NCBI GenBank assembly: GCA_963793645.1
Contig: CAWCAW010000001.1
Coordinates: 62,001 to 126,000 of the forward strand
Source: CAWCAW01 sp963793645
GTDB taxonomy: Bacteria; Actinomycetota; Acidimicrobiia; Acidimicrobiales; UBA8190
DNA length: 64,000 nucleotides
Direction: 5' to 3'
Part shown: positions 55,303 through 63,764 of the stretch, piece by piece
How the letters are laid out: each line of letters begins with the position of its first letter
Position numbering within the stretch: the first letter of the stretch is position 1
Program-made: the position numbers and the translations under genes
The notes under the pieces: generated by a model
What the model was told of the DNA's origin: nothing
Databases searched by the model: none
Seen by the model: only the letters and a program-made list of their open reading frames with translations

Positions 55303-56142
55303 CTACTCGGCGTAGGTGACCTCGGTGAGGCACAAGCCATGGGGCGGGGCGATGGTCGTGCCCGAGGATCGCCGGCCCGACGACAGCAGCCAGTTCACAT
55401 CCGAGGCTCGGTGGCGACCCCGACCCACGTCCACCAGCACTCCCATGACCGATCGCACCATCTGGTGGCAAAACGAGGTGGCCGAGATGTCGAAGGCGAG
55501 CAGCCGGCCCGCCGCCAAAGGGCCCAACGGCGAATGCACCTCCATGAAGCGGGCGTCGATGACCCGGCGCACGATGGGATCGTCGGCCGATGTGCCCGGA
55601 GGGCGCCGGCAAAAGGCCCGGAAGTCGTGCTCGCCGAGCAGCGCGTCGGCGCCACCGGCCATAGCCCGGAGATCGAGAGGGCCGCGGACATGCCATGACA
55701 GCGGGGCCAGGAGCGGATCGGGCATCTCACCCTCGAGGACGAGGTAGCGATATGAGCGCGCCAGCGCCGAGCGCCGGGCGTCGAATCCGGCCGGTGCCAC
55801 CGCCGCGGAGCGAACGACCACGCTCGGACCGATCATGGTGTTGACGGCCTTGACCAGGCGGACCAGGTCGATGTCGGCACGCACGTCGACGTGGACAACC
55901 TGGGCTTCGGCGTGGACGCCGGCGTCGGTACGCCCGGCGCAGGTGAGTTCGACGCTATGGCGGGCCACGGTGGCGATGGCGCCGGCGAGCTCGCCGGCCA
56001 CCGTGCGCTGGCCCTGCTGGGCGGCGAATCCTCGGTAGCCGGCGCCGTCGTAGGCGACGACCAGGCGCAACCGAACGGTCTCGACACCGACACCGGCACC
56101 GGCGCCCGAGAGGGCCGACGGGTCAGTGTCGAAGAGGGTCAA
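55303..56142 (-). CDS. truA: tRNA pseudouridine(38-40) synthase
   Basis: The 279-residue protein has the TruA catalytic motif CAGRTDAGVHA with the nucleophilic Asp, VAYDGAGYRGFAAQ, and LSWHVRGPLDL. The TTG at 56142 overlaps the rplQ stop by four bases and is taken as the start; the first conserved residues lie near 24, so a shorter form is possible. It modifies the anticodon stem of many tRNAs. Confidence 0.9.
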   Translation of the reverse strand: MTLFDTDPSALSGAGAGVGVETVRLRLVVAYDGAGYRGFAAQQGQRTVAGELAGAIATVARHSVELTCAGRTDAGVHAEAQVVHVDVRADIDLVRLVKAVNTMIGPSVVVRSAAVAPAGFDARRSALARSYRYLVLEGEMPDPLLAPLSWHVRGPLDLRAMAGGADALLGEHDFRAFCRRPPGTSADDPIVRRVIDARFMEVHSPLGPLAAGRLLAFDISATSFCHQMVRSVMGVLVDVGRGRHRASDVNWLLSSGRRSSGTTIAPPHGLCLTEVTYAE

Positions 56143-56492
56143 ACCAGTTCGATACGAGCCATGGGGGCAGCGTCACCCTGGCGGTTGCCCAGTTTCAAGA
56201 TCCGCGTGTACCCGCCGGGACGGTCGGTGTACCGGGGACCGATCTCCTCAAAGAGCTTGTGGGCCATGTCCTTGTCACGGATGAGGGCGACCACCTGGCG
56301 CTGGCGGGCGACGCCACCTTTGACGGCGGCGGTGATGCACTTCTCCATGACCGGCCGAAGCGCCTTGGCCTTGGTCTCGGTGGTGACCAGAGCTTCGGCC
56401 GCGATCAGCGAGGCCACCAGGTTTCCCATCATGGCCTTCTGATGAGCGGCATCTCCGCCCAGGCGGTGCCCCTTACGAGGTTGGGCGCGCAT
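56139..56492 (-). CDS. rplQ: 50S ribosomal protein L17
   Basis: The 117-residue protein has KGHRLGGDAAHQKAMMGNL, the L17 start, and LKLGNRQGDAAPMARIELV at the end. It is ten bases after rpoA and coupled to truA. Confidence 0.96.
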   Translation of the reverse strand: MRAQPRKGHRLGGDAAHQKAMMGNLVASLIAAEALVTTETKAKALRPVMEKCITAAVKGGVARQRQVVALIRDKDMAHKLFEEIGPRYTDRPGGYTRILKLGNRQGDAAPMARIELV

Positions 56493-56502
56493 CGGACCTC
56501 GC

Positions 56503-57441
56503 TCAGTCCTTGATCCGAAGAGAAAGGCCGCGCTCGTCGAGACGCTGGATGACCTCGTCGAGCGACTTCTGGCCGAAGTTGGTGATGGCCAGAAGGTCGT
56601 CGTGCGAGCGCTCCACCAGCTCCCCGATGGTGTTCACCTGGGCACGCTTGAGGCAGTTGCGAGGACGCTCGGAAAGATCGAGGTCCTCGATGGGAAGGTC
56701 GAGGTCCGGCGATCCACCCGTGGAGGTGCCCACTTCGCCCAGCTCGAGGCCACGGGGCTCGTCTTCGAGCTCCGCCACCAGGCCGACCAGCGAGCGCAAC
56801 GTGTCGCCGGCCGAGGCCAGGGCCTCACGAGGGGTCAACGACCTGTCGGTCTCGATGTCGATGATCAGGCGGTCGAAGTCCGTCGACTGCTCGACGCGCA
56901 CCGGCTCCACCGAAAACGCCACCCGCCGCACCGGCGAGAAGATGGAGTCCACCGGGATCACACCGATGGTGTTGGAGCGCTTGTTGCGGTCCGCCGACGC
57001 ATACCCACGCCCCCGCTCCACGGTGACGTCGATGGCAAGACGGCCCTTGGCGTTGAGCGATGCGATGTGGAGCTCGGGGTTCAAGACCTCGACGTCGGCG
57101 GTCAGCTGCAGGTCGCCGGCAGTGACATCGCCGGGGCCTCGCTTGTCACAGCGCAGAATGACGGGCTCGTCGTTGTACACCCGCAGCACGATGTCCTTGA
57201 GGTTCAAGATGATGTCGGTGACGTCCTCTTTTACCCCCGGAAGGGTGGTGAACTCGTGCAAGGCCTCGTCGAAGCGGACCTGGGTGACCGCGGCGCCGGG
57301 AATGGCCGACAGCAGCGTGCGGCGGATGGAGTTGCCCAGGGTGTGGCCGAAACCAGGCTCGAGGGGGCTGACGGCGAATCGCTGCCGGCTGTCCTCCTCT
57401 TCCCCGAGGGCCTCGACGGTCGGTCGTTGGATGATGAGCAT
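56503..57441 (-). CDS. rpoA: RNA polymerase alpha subunit
   Basis: The 312-residue protein has the alpha N-terminal domain (FAVSPLEPGFGHTLGNSIRR, SAIPGAAVTQVRFDE) and the C-terminal DNA-binding domain (LSERPRNCLKRAQVNTIGEL and ITNFGQKSLDEVIQRL). It nucleates polymerase assembly. It sits between rpsD and rplQ, the usual alpha operon order. Confidence 0.97.
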   Translation of the reverse strand: MLIIQRPTVEALGEEEDSRQRFAVSPLEPGFGHTLGNSIRRTLLSAIPGAAVTQVRFDEALHEFTTLPGVKEDVTDIILNLKDIVLRVYNDEPVILRCDKRGPGDVTAGDLQLTADVEVLNPELHIASLNAKGRLAIDVTVERGRGYASADRNKRSNTIGVIPVDSIFSPVRRVAFSVEPVRVEQSTDFDRLIIDIETDRSLTPREALASAGDTLRSLVGLVAELEDEPRGLELGEVGTSTGGSPDLDLPIEDLDLSERPRNCLKRAQVNTIGELVERSHDDLLAITNFGQKSLDEVIQRLDERGLSLRIKD

Positions 57442-57450
57442 TCGGTTCTC

Positions 57451-58098
57451 CTACTTCGAGTAAAGCTCGACGATGAGGGATTCGCGCACGGGCTCGTCGA
57501 TGTGCTGACGTTCCGGCAGGGACAAGACGCGCACCTGGGTCCGGCCTTCGCCGACTTCCAGCCACAGCGGGATGGGGCGGTCGAGGGTGTCGAGGTTGCG
57601 ACGCACCGCGTAGAGCTCGCGCGTGGACGGCTTGAGCGCCACCACGTCGCCTTCACGCACCCGGAAGCTCGGGATGGTGACGCGCTTGCCGTTGACAAGG
57701 ATGTGGCCATGGCGCACCAACTGGCGGGCCTGAGCCCGACTCGCCCCCCACATGGCGCGGAAGGTGACGTTGTCGAGGCGCAGCTCGAGGAGCCGCAGCA
57801 GGTTCTCACCGGTGATCCCGGGCTGACGGGTGGCCTCGGCATAGATGATGCGGAACTGCTTCTCGAGCACGCCGTAGATGCGGCGGCACTTCTGCTTCTC
57901 CCGCAGCTGGGACAGGTACTCCGACCCCTGACGCATCCGGTCCCGGCCGTGTTCACCGGGCGGGTAGGCGCGACTGTGCCGGTCGGTGACGGCCTCGCTC
58001 ACCGGGCACTTGAGCGAGTAGCAACGCTCACCTTTCAAAAACAGCTTGGTCCGCTCCCGCCGGCACAGGCGGCAGACAGGCCCCGTGTATCGCGCCAT
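57451..58098 (-). CDS. rpsD: 30S ribosomal protein S4, zinc-binding form
   Basis: The 215-residue protein keeps the four zinc cysteines of the C+ form (Cys9, Cys12, Cys26, Cys31). The S4 RNA-binding domain is LRLDNVTFRAMWGASRAQAR. S4 starts 30S assembly. Many actinobacteria instead carry the C- form; the C+ form here may be a lineage mark. Confidence 0.96.
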   Translation of the reverse strand: MARYTGPVCRLCRRERTKLFLKGERCYSLKCPVSEAVTDRHSRAYPPGEHGRDRMRQGSEYLSQLREKQKCRRIYGVLEKQFRIIYAEATRQPGITGENLLRLLELRLDNVTFRAMWGASRAQARQLVRHGHILVNGKRVTIPSFRVREGDVVALKPSTRELYAVRRNLDTLDRPIPLWLEVGEGRTQVRVLSLPERQHIDEPVRESLIVELYSK

Positions 58099-58134
58099 GC
58101 CTCTTGCTTCCTCCGTCTTTCCTCGAGCCCCGAC

Positions 58135-58575
58135 TCAGACCCGGCGCCGCTTCTTGGGGCGGCAGCCGTTATGAGGGATGGGGGTGACATCTTTGATGCC
58201 GGCAACCTCGATGCCGGCGGCCGCCAATGACCGGATGGCGGTCTCACGGCCCGAACCCGGGCCACGCACGAGCACGTCGACCTTGCGCACGCCGTGTTCC
58301 ATGGCTCGGCGGGCGGCCTGCTCGGCGGCCAGCTGGGCCGCGAACGGCGTGGACTTGCGCGAGCCCTTGAAGCCGACGTTGCCGGCCGACGCCCACGACA
58401 GCACGTTGCCCTCGTGGTCGGAGATGGCGACGATGGTGTTGTTGAACGAGCTCTTGATGTGGGCGACCCCGTAGGCGACGTTCTTGCGCTCGCGCTTGCG
58501 GGGACGCCGAGCCGCCGCCGACTTGGCGGTCTTGGCGGTCTTGGCTGTTTTGGCGCTCTTGGCGGCCTTGGGCAT
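58135..58575 (-). CDS. rpsK: 30S ribosomal protein S11
   Basis: The 146-residue protein begins with a Lys/Ala/Thr-rich repeat (SAKTAKTAKTAKSAAARR) longer than usual and continues with HIKSSFNNTIV, GPGSGRETAIRSL and PHNGCRPKKRRRV. Its ATG shares one base with the rpsM stop. Confidence 0.96.
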   Translation of the reverse strand: MPKAAKSAKTAKTAKTAKSAAARRPRKRERKNVAYGVAHIKSSFNNTIVAISDHEGNVLSWASAGNVGFKGSRKSTPFAAQLAAEQAARRAMEHGVRKVDVLVRGPGSGRETAIRSLAAAGIEVAGIKDVTPIPHNGCRPKKRRRV

Positions 58576-58955
58576 CAGTGCTTCCGTACCTTCTTCTTGC
58601 CGGCGACCGTCTTCTTCGGTCCTTTACGGGTGCGAGCGTTGGTGTGGGTGCGCTGGCCGTGCACAGGCAATCCCTTGCGGTGGCGAACGCCCTGATAGCT
58701 GCCGATCTCCATCTTCCGCTTGATGTCCTGGGCGATGTCACGGCGGAGGTCCCCCTCCACCTTGAGGTTGGCGTCGATCCATGCCCGCAGACGAGCCACT
58801 TCCTCGTCGGTGAGGTCACGCACCCGCGTCCCGGGGTTCAAGTCGGTGTTGGCGATGATCTGCTGTGCCTGGGTACGCCCGACGCCAAAGATATAGGTGA
58901 GCGATACCTCCAGCCGCTTCTCGCGGGGGATGTCGACACCGGAAATTCGTGCCAT
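58575..58955 (-). CDS. rpsM: 30S ribosomal protein S13
   Basis: The 126-residue protein has the start ISGVDIPREKRLEVSLTYI and the C-terminal GLPVHGQRTHTNARTRKGP that contacts the P-site tRNA. It lies 71 bases downstream of rpmJ. Confidence 0.97.
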   Translation of the reverse strand: MARISGVDIPREKRLEVSLTYIFGVGRTQAQQIIANTDLNPGTRVRDLTDEEVARLRAWIDANLKVEGDLRRDIAQDIKRKMEIGSYQGVRHRKGLPVHGQRTHTNARTRKGPKKTVAGKKKVRKH

Positions 58956-59026
58956 GGCTCAGCGTCCCTTCGTCTTTGCCGGCGTGGTCTGGTCAGCCCG
59001 GTGGTTCTGAGGCGATGTGGTCGTCA

Positions 59027-59140
59027 TCAGCCTTGGCGTTGCTTGTGGCGCGGGTTGTCGCAGATCACCATGACGCGGCCGTGCCGACGGATCACCTTGC
59101 ACTTCTCGCAGATCGCCTTGACACTCGGTCGCACCTTCAT
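59027..59140 (-). CDS. rpmJ: 50S ribosomal protein L36, zinc-binding form
   Basis: The 37-codon gene encodes a protein starting MKVRPSVKAICEKCKVIRR; Cys11, Cys14, Cys27 and His32 form the zinc site. ATG at 59140 and TGA at 59027. It lies between infA and rpsM, the standard location. Confidence 0.95.
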   Translation of the reverse strand: MKVRPSVKAICEKCKVIRRHGRVMVICDNPRHKQRQG

Positions 59141-59173
59141 CGTCGTTCCTCACCTGACAGTTCGTTCACGGCC

Positions 59174-59398
59174 CTACTTGTAGCGGTAAGTGATTCGCCC
59201 TCGGCTCAAGTCGTAAGGAGTGATCTCCACCTGCACCCGGTCGCCGGGGAGGATGCGGATCCTGTGCATCCGCATCTTTCCTGAGCTGTGGGCCAACACC
59301 TTGTGCCCGTTCTCGAGCTCGACACGGAACATGGCGTTGGGAAGCGGCTCGACGACCGTCCCTTCCAGCACGATCGCATCTTCCTTGGGCTTGGGCAG
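59174..59398 (-). CDS. infA: Translation initiation factor IF-1, apparent CTG start
   Basis: The 74-residue OB-fold protein has EDAIVLEGTVVEPLPNAMFR, LENGHKVLAHSSGKMRMHRI and YDLSRGRITYRYK. No ATG, GTG or TTG exists at the expected start. The codon aligned with the family's initial Met is CTG (59396-59398), with AGGAGG six bases upstream. The only in-frame alternatives lie far upstream of the ribosome-binding site. Either CTG is used or the first base is a sequence error. Confidence 0.88.
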   Translation of the reverse strand: MPKPKEDAIVLEGTVVEPLPNAMFRVELENGHKVLAHSSGKMRMHRIRILPGDRVQVEITPYDLSRGRITYRYK

Positions 59399-59644
59399 GT
59401 GACTCCTCCTCGTTCTGAATTCTGTTCCGACCGGCAGCCAGCGCCAGAATGGTGCTGCGGTCCCGGTCCGCTGCGTCTGGTCAACCGGGGGGCCGCTGCG
59501 CAGCATGAAGGCCCGACTCCGGCGACAGCCGGTGTGCCCTGGGTTCGGGCCGAGGCCCGGCCCGGTGGGCCGACCTACAAGCATAGCGGCTTGGTGCCTT
59601 AACGGCCAAGGGTCATTGTCCGGGCTCGCCACCGGGTCCTTGGA

Positions 59645-60385
59645 CTAGGGCACGGTCAAGACCTCGGGCCCGTCATCGGTGATGGCGATGGTGTGCTCGA
59701 AGTGGGCCGACAGGCTGCCGTCGGCGGTGACCACGCTCCAGTTGTCCTCGAGCAGGCGGGTGGCGGGGTCACCGGCGTTGACCATGGGCTCCACGGCGAA
59801 GACCATCCCCTCTTTGAGCATGGGACCGCCGCTTCCGGGCCAATAGTTGGGCACCTGGGGCTCCTCGTGCATGGCGGTGCCGATGGCGTGGCCGACGTAC
59901 TCCTTGACCACCGTGAAGCCGGCTGCCTCGGCCACGCCTTGGACGGCCCGCCCCACCTCGTTCAGGCGCCGGCCGGCCCGTAGCTGGTCGATGCCCGCCC
60001 ACAGGCTGCGCTCGGTTACCTCCATGAGCCGGGCGGCCTGGGCCGACACCTCGCCGATACCCATGGTGAAGGCGGCGTCACCGTGGTACCCCTCGATGAT
60101 GGCCCCGCAGTCGATGGACAAGATGTCCCCGTCGCGAAGCACGTAGCCGCCCGGGATCCCGTGCACGATCATGTCGTTGGGCGACGTGCAGATCACCGCC
60201 GGAAAGCCCCGGTAGTGGAGGAAGTTCGACTTGGCCCCCCGCCGTTCGATCACGGCCCGGGCCACGGCGTCGAGCTCGGCGGTGGTCACCCCGACCTTGG
60301 CGGCGGCCCGGGTGGCCTCGTGCATCTCGGCCACCACCTGGCCGGCGCGTCGCATCTTGGCGATCTCTTCTTTGGTCCGCCTCAC
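59645..60385 (-). CDS. map: Methionine aminopeptidase, type I
   Basis: The 246-residue protein has the five metal ligands: Asp in LSIDCGAII, Asp in GYHGDAAFT, His in GHAIGTAMHE, Glu in AVEPMVNAG and Glu in HFEHTIAI. It removes the initiator Met. GTG at 60385 overlaps the adk stop by four bases. Confidence 0.95.
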   Translation of the reverse strand: MRRTKEEIAKMRRAGQVVAEMHEATRAAAKVGVTTAELDAVARAVIERRGAKSNFLHYRGFPAVICTSPNDMIVHGIPGGYVLRDGDILSIDCGAIIEGYHGDAAFTMGIGEVSAQAARLMEVTERSLWAGIDQLRAGRRLNEVGRAVQGVAEAAGFTVVKEYVGHAIGTAMHEEPQVPNYWPGSGGPMLKEGMVFAVEPMVNAGDPATRLLEDNWSVVTADGSLSAHFEHTIAITDDGPEVLTVP

Positions 60386-61058
60386 CGGTGCGCTCCCCAG
60401 TTGTTCCGGCGTTCCTCGATGGCGCGGATGATGCGGCGCAACACGGCGTCGGCCGCGCCCACCCCGTTCACCTTGACCAGCTGGTTACGCCTCTCATACC
60501 AGCTGATCAGGGGGGCCGTCTGGCGTTCGTAGAGCTCGAGGCGACGGGTGATGGCCTCCTCGGTGTCGTCCTCTCGTTGAATGACCTCGCCTCCGCACAC
60601 GTCACAGGTCCAGTTCACCCGGGGGGAGACGAGGTGGAGTAGTTGGTGTTGCAGTCGACGCACACCCGGCGACCGGCCAGGCGCTTGAGCACCACGCTGG
60701 TGGGAACTTCGACGTCGACGGTCAGGTCCATGTCGTCGGGCGCCATCATCGAGGCCAGGACCTCGGCCTGGAGGGTGGTGCGAGGGCAGCCGTCGAGGAT
60801 GAACCCTCGGGCCCTGGCGTCGGGCTCGGACAGCCTGCCGCCGACGAGCTCCATGATGATGTCGTCGCCCAACAGCTCGCCGGCGTCCATGGCCTCTTTG
60901 ACCTTGAGCCCGAGCTCGGATCCCGTCTTCACCGCCGCCCGCAGCATGTCCCCTGTGGAGACATGGGGGACCACGTAGTGGTGCGACAGGCTCACACACT
61001 GCGTTCCTTTGCCCGCCCCCTGTTTGCCGAGGACCACGAGCCTGACTCCGGGTACCAC
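60382..61058 (-). CDS. adk: Adenylate kinase, zinc-lid form; frameshifted here
   Basis: The protein has the P loop GKQGAGKGTQ at 11-20, STGDMLRAAV and FILDGCPRT in the first frame. The lid, with VCVDC and CDVCGG as the zinc knuckles, crosses the break. The break is in a run of six G at 60621-60626; seven would join NYSTSSPP to RVNWTCDVCGG. It equilibrates AMP, ADP and ATP. It starts at GTG 61058, six bases after the secY stop. The break is most likely a homopolymer error. Confidence 0.92.
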
Positions 61059-61064
61059 CGTCGG

Positions 61065-62354
61065 CTACTTGAGGAAACCTTCGTAGTTCCGCATCATCAA
61101 CTGGCTGTCGATCTGCCGCATGGTCTCGAGGGAGACACCGACGGCGATGAGCAGCGTGGTCCCGTAAAACGGATAGCCGCTGATGTGCCACAACGCCATC
61201 AACAGCGATGGCAGCACGGCGACGGTGGCCAGGTACAAGCCACCGGGGACGGTGATGCGGTTCAAGATGCGCGCCAGGTATTTCTCAGTCGGAGGCCCTG
61301 GCCTGATGCCAGGGATGTACCCGCCTTGCTTTCGAATGATGTCGGCCTGCTGATGGGGATCGAATGCCACATACACGTAGAAGAACGTAAAGGCGAAGAT
61401 CAAGATTCCGTACGACATCACGTAGATCAAGCTCGTCGGCGTGATGTGGTTGTTGACGAAGGTCCGGAATCCCGTCCACGGGATGACGTTGGCCAGCAGC
61501 ACCGGGATGTACAGCAGCGAGTTGGCGAAGATGATGGGGATGACGCCGGATTGGTTGACCTTCAGGGGGATGTAGGTGGACGAGCCGCCGTACATTCGTC
61601 GCCCCACCACCCGTTTGGCAAAGGTGACTGGTATTCGTCGCTGGCCTTGCTCCATGAAGACCACCGTCACCAGCAAGATGATCGTCAGCGCGCAGATGAC
61701 ACCGAACTTGAGCTTGCCACCTTGGTCGAGGATGGCCGTCCCGCCGGCGGGGATGCCGGCTACGACGTTGGCGAAGATGATGATGGACATGCCGTTGCCG
61801 ATGCCCCGCTGGGTGATGAGCTCGCCCAGCCACATGACGAAGGCGGTGCCGGCGGTGAGCGTCAGGCAGATGAAGGCCCCTCGGTAGATGGTGAAGTTGG
61901 GGATCAAGTCGATGCTGGTGCTGCCGAGCAGCCCGTTGCCCCCGTTCTTGAACACGTAGGTAAGGCCGGCCGACTGCAAAAGGGCCAACCCCACGGTCAA
62001 GTACCGGGTGGTCTGGGTCAGCTTCTTCTGACCGACTGCGCCTTGGTCACGCCACTCCTCGAGCTTGGGAATGACCGTCGACAGCAGCTGGACGATGATC
62101 GAGCTGGTGATGTACGGCATGATCCCCAGGCCGAACAGGGCCATGCGCAACAGCCCTCCACCGGAGAACAGGTTCAAGAAGCCGAGGATGCCCGACTTCT
62201 TGGCCAGCGCCTCGAGTTGCTGCACTTTGGCGATGGAGACGAAGGGAACGATGATGTTCGCCCCCAACTGGTAGAGCGCGATGACGAGAAGCGTGAAGAT
62301 GACCTTGTTGCGGAGGTCGGGAACCTTGAAGATGTTCTTGAGGCTCGAAAGCAC
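61065..62354 (-). CDS. secY: Protein translocase subunit SecY
   Basis: The 429-residue protein has ten hydrophobic segments and SecY signatures LGIMPYITSSIIVQLL and FYVYVAFDPHQQADIIRKQGG-type loops. It is the core of the protein-export channel. It lies between rplO and adk as in the spc operon of most bacteria. Confidence 0.97.
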   Translation of the reverse strand: MLSSLKNIFKVPDLRNKVIFTLLVIALYQLGANIIVPFVSIAKVQQLEALAKKSGILGFLNLFSGGGLLRMALFGLGIMPYITSSIIVQLLSTVIPKLEEWRDQGAVGQKKLTQTTRYLTVGLALLQSAGLTYVFKNGGNGLLGSTSIDLIPNFTIYRGAFICLTLTAGTAFVMWLGELITQRGIGNGMSIIIFANVVAGIPAGGTAILDQGGKLKFGVICALTIILLVTVVFMEQGQRRIPVTFAKRVVGRRMYGGSSTYIPLKVNQSGVIPIIFANSLLYIPVLLANVIPWTGFRTFVNNHITPTSLIYVMSYGILIFAFTFFYVYVAFDPHQQADIIRKQGGYIPGIRPGPPTEKYLARILNRITVPGGLYLATVAVLPSLLMALWHISGYPFYGTTLLIAVGVSLETMRQIDSQLMMRNYEGFLK

Positions 62355-62399
62355 GAACCCAACTCCTCCCAGAGATCTCCACTACCGGGAGACCCGAGG

Positions 62400-62888
62400 T
62401 TATCGGTTGGCGAGAGCGTTTCCCCGCGCGGGCGGACGTCCATTGCCGAACGGAAGAGGGATCGCCTGAGTGGTCCCTCCGGCTGTTTCGATGGCCGAGC
62501 GCGCCGCTATCGAAAAGGCGTGTGCCTCGACGCGAATGGCCCGATTGAGCTCACCGCGGCCGAGCACCTTGACCAGCGAGCCCTTCTTGACCAGGCCCGC
62601 CGCACGCAAGGTGTCGGGGTTGGCCACATCGCCCTCGAAGGTCTGCAGCGCGTCGAGATTGATCACGGCGTAGGCCACCCGGAAAGGGTTGCGAAACCCC
62701 TTGAGCTTGGGGATGCGCTGGGCCAGGGGGAGCTGTCCACCTTCGAAACCGGGCTTGACCGTGTTGCGAGCACCGGTGCCCTTGGTACCGCGCCCGGCCG
62801 TCTTGTGACCCTTGCCCCCTGTGCCACGTCCCACCCGGCGCTTGGGCCGGTTGGAGCCGGCCGGCGGCCGTAGATCGTGCACCTTCAT
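62400..62888 (-). CDS. rplO: 50S ribosomal protein L15
   Basis: The 162-residue protein has GSNRPKRRVGRGTGGKGHKT and GFEGGQLPLAQRIPKLKGF, the L15 signature. It has a short Gly/Pro-rich C-terminal extension past the usual end. It follows rpmD by 15 bases. Confidence 0.96.
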   Translation of the reverse strand: MKVHDLRPPAGSNRPKRRVGRGTGGKGHKTAGRGTKGTGARNTVKPGFEGGQLPLAQRIPKLKGFRNPFRVAYAVINLDALQTFEGDVANPDTLRAAGLVKKGSLVKVLGRGELNRAIRVEAHAFSIAARSAIETAGGTTQAIPLPFGNGRPPARGNALANR

Positions 62889-62903
62889 GACTGGTCCTCC
62901 ACG

Positions 62904-63218
62904 TCACTGGATACCGACTTCTCCGCCGCCCGGCGCGCCTGGCGTGAGGCGGCGGCGCGCTCTTTTGCGGGCGGCGGCTTCTTCCTCGGTGGCCGTCTCG
63001 ACGGTGACGAGGTGAGGGACGCGCGCGAACATGCCCCAGATCTCGGGGCGGTCCGGCAGAATGTTCACCTTTCCCACGCCGCGCAGGCCCAGCGCTCGCA
63101 GGGTGCCGCGGTGCTTGGGCTTGGTGCTGATGCCCGACACGACTTGAGTCACCTTCAGGTTGCCGGCACCCGTGCCCGGCCTAACGGCGTCCTTGGATCC
63201 AGCCGATGGCGGCGTCAT
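62904..63218 (-). CDS. rpmD: 50S ribosomal protein L30
   Basis: The L30 core is LKVTQVVSGISTKPKHRGTL, LGLRGVGKVNILPDRPE and MFARVPHLVTVE. As read, this region is in frame with rpsE and would be its C terminus. ATG at 63218 is the likely true start because an ATGA overlap with a restored rpsE stop lies exactly there. The 104-residue protein has extensions at both ends compared with the usual 60 residues. Confidence 0.85.
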   Translation of the reverse strand: MTPPSAGSKDAVRPGTGAGNLKVTQVVSGISTKPKHRGTLRALGLRGVGKVNILPDRPEIWGMFARVPHLVTVETATEEEAAARKRARRRLTPGAPGGGEVGIQ

Positions 63219-63764
63219 GACGGCGCCTCGAAGATATCCGCGGCGCGGTCGGCGTTCGCGGTAGGCCCGCAGAACCCCACGCGGCACGACGTGGTCGATG
63301 GGCTTGCCACGCAGGCGAGCCACATCCTCGGGCCGCATAAGGCCTTTGAGCCCGGCGATGGTGGCGTGAGCGACGTTGATGCCGTTGGACGACCCCAGTG
63401 ACTTGCACAAGATGTCGTGGATGCCGGCCATCTCCAAGATGGCGCGCGCCGCGCCGCCGGCGATGACACCGGTACCGGGTGCGGCCGGCTTGAGCATGAC
63501 CCGTCCGGCCCCGGCTTCCCCGATGATGGGGTGGGTGATGGTGGAGCCGGCCAGCGGCACGTCGAACATGTTCTTGCGGGCCTCTTCGATTCCTTTTTGG
63601 ACCGCCAGCCCCGCCTCTTTGGCCTTGCCGTAGCCGAGTCCGACGCGACCGTCGCCGTCGCCGACCACCATCAAGGCGGTAAACGAGAATCGGCGGCCAC
63701 CTTTGACCACCTTGGCCACGCGGTTCACCCTGATGGTGCGTTCCTCGAACTGTCCGTCGAGCAT
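63215..63764 (-). CDS. rpsE: 30S ribosomal protein S5; probable frameshift near the end
   Basis: The S5 part has NRVAKVVKGGRRFSFTALMV, GYGKAKEAGLAVQKGIEEA and LAGSTITHPIIG, with LGSSNGINVAHATIAGL near the end. As read it continues into L30 without a stop. Removing one base at about 63250-63253 gives AYRERDRAADIFEAPS and a stop at 63215, overlapping the rpmD ATG. This is a normal S5 end, so the fusion is probably an artefact. S5 is in the 30S decoding region. The ATG shares a base with the rplR stop. Confidence 0.88.

Noticed and set aside
60963..62873. Long open frame opposite secY and rplO
   Set aside because: Antisense shadow; composition is Gln/Asp/His/Val rich as is typical for reverse reading of membrane protein genes.
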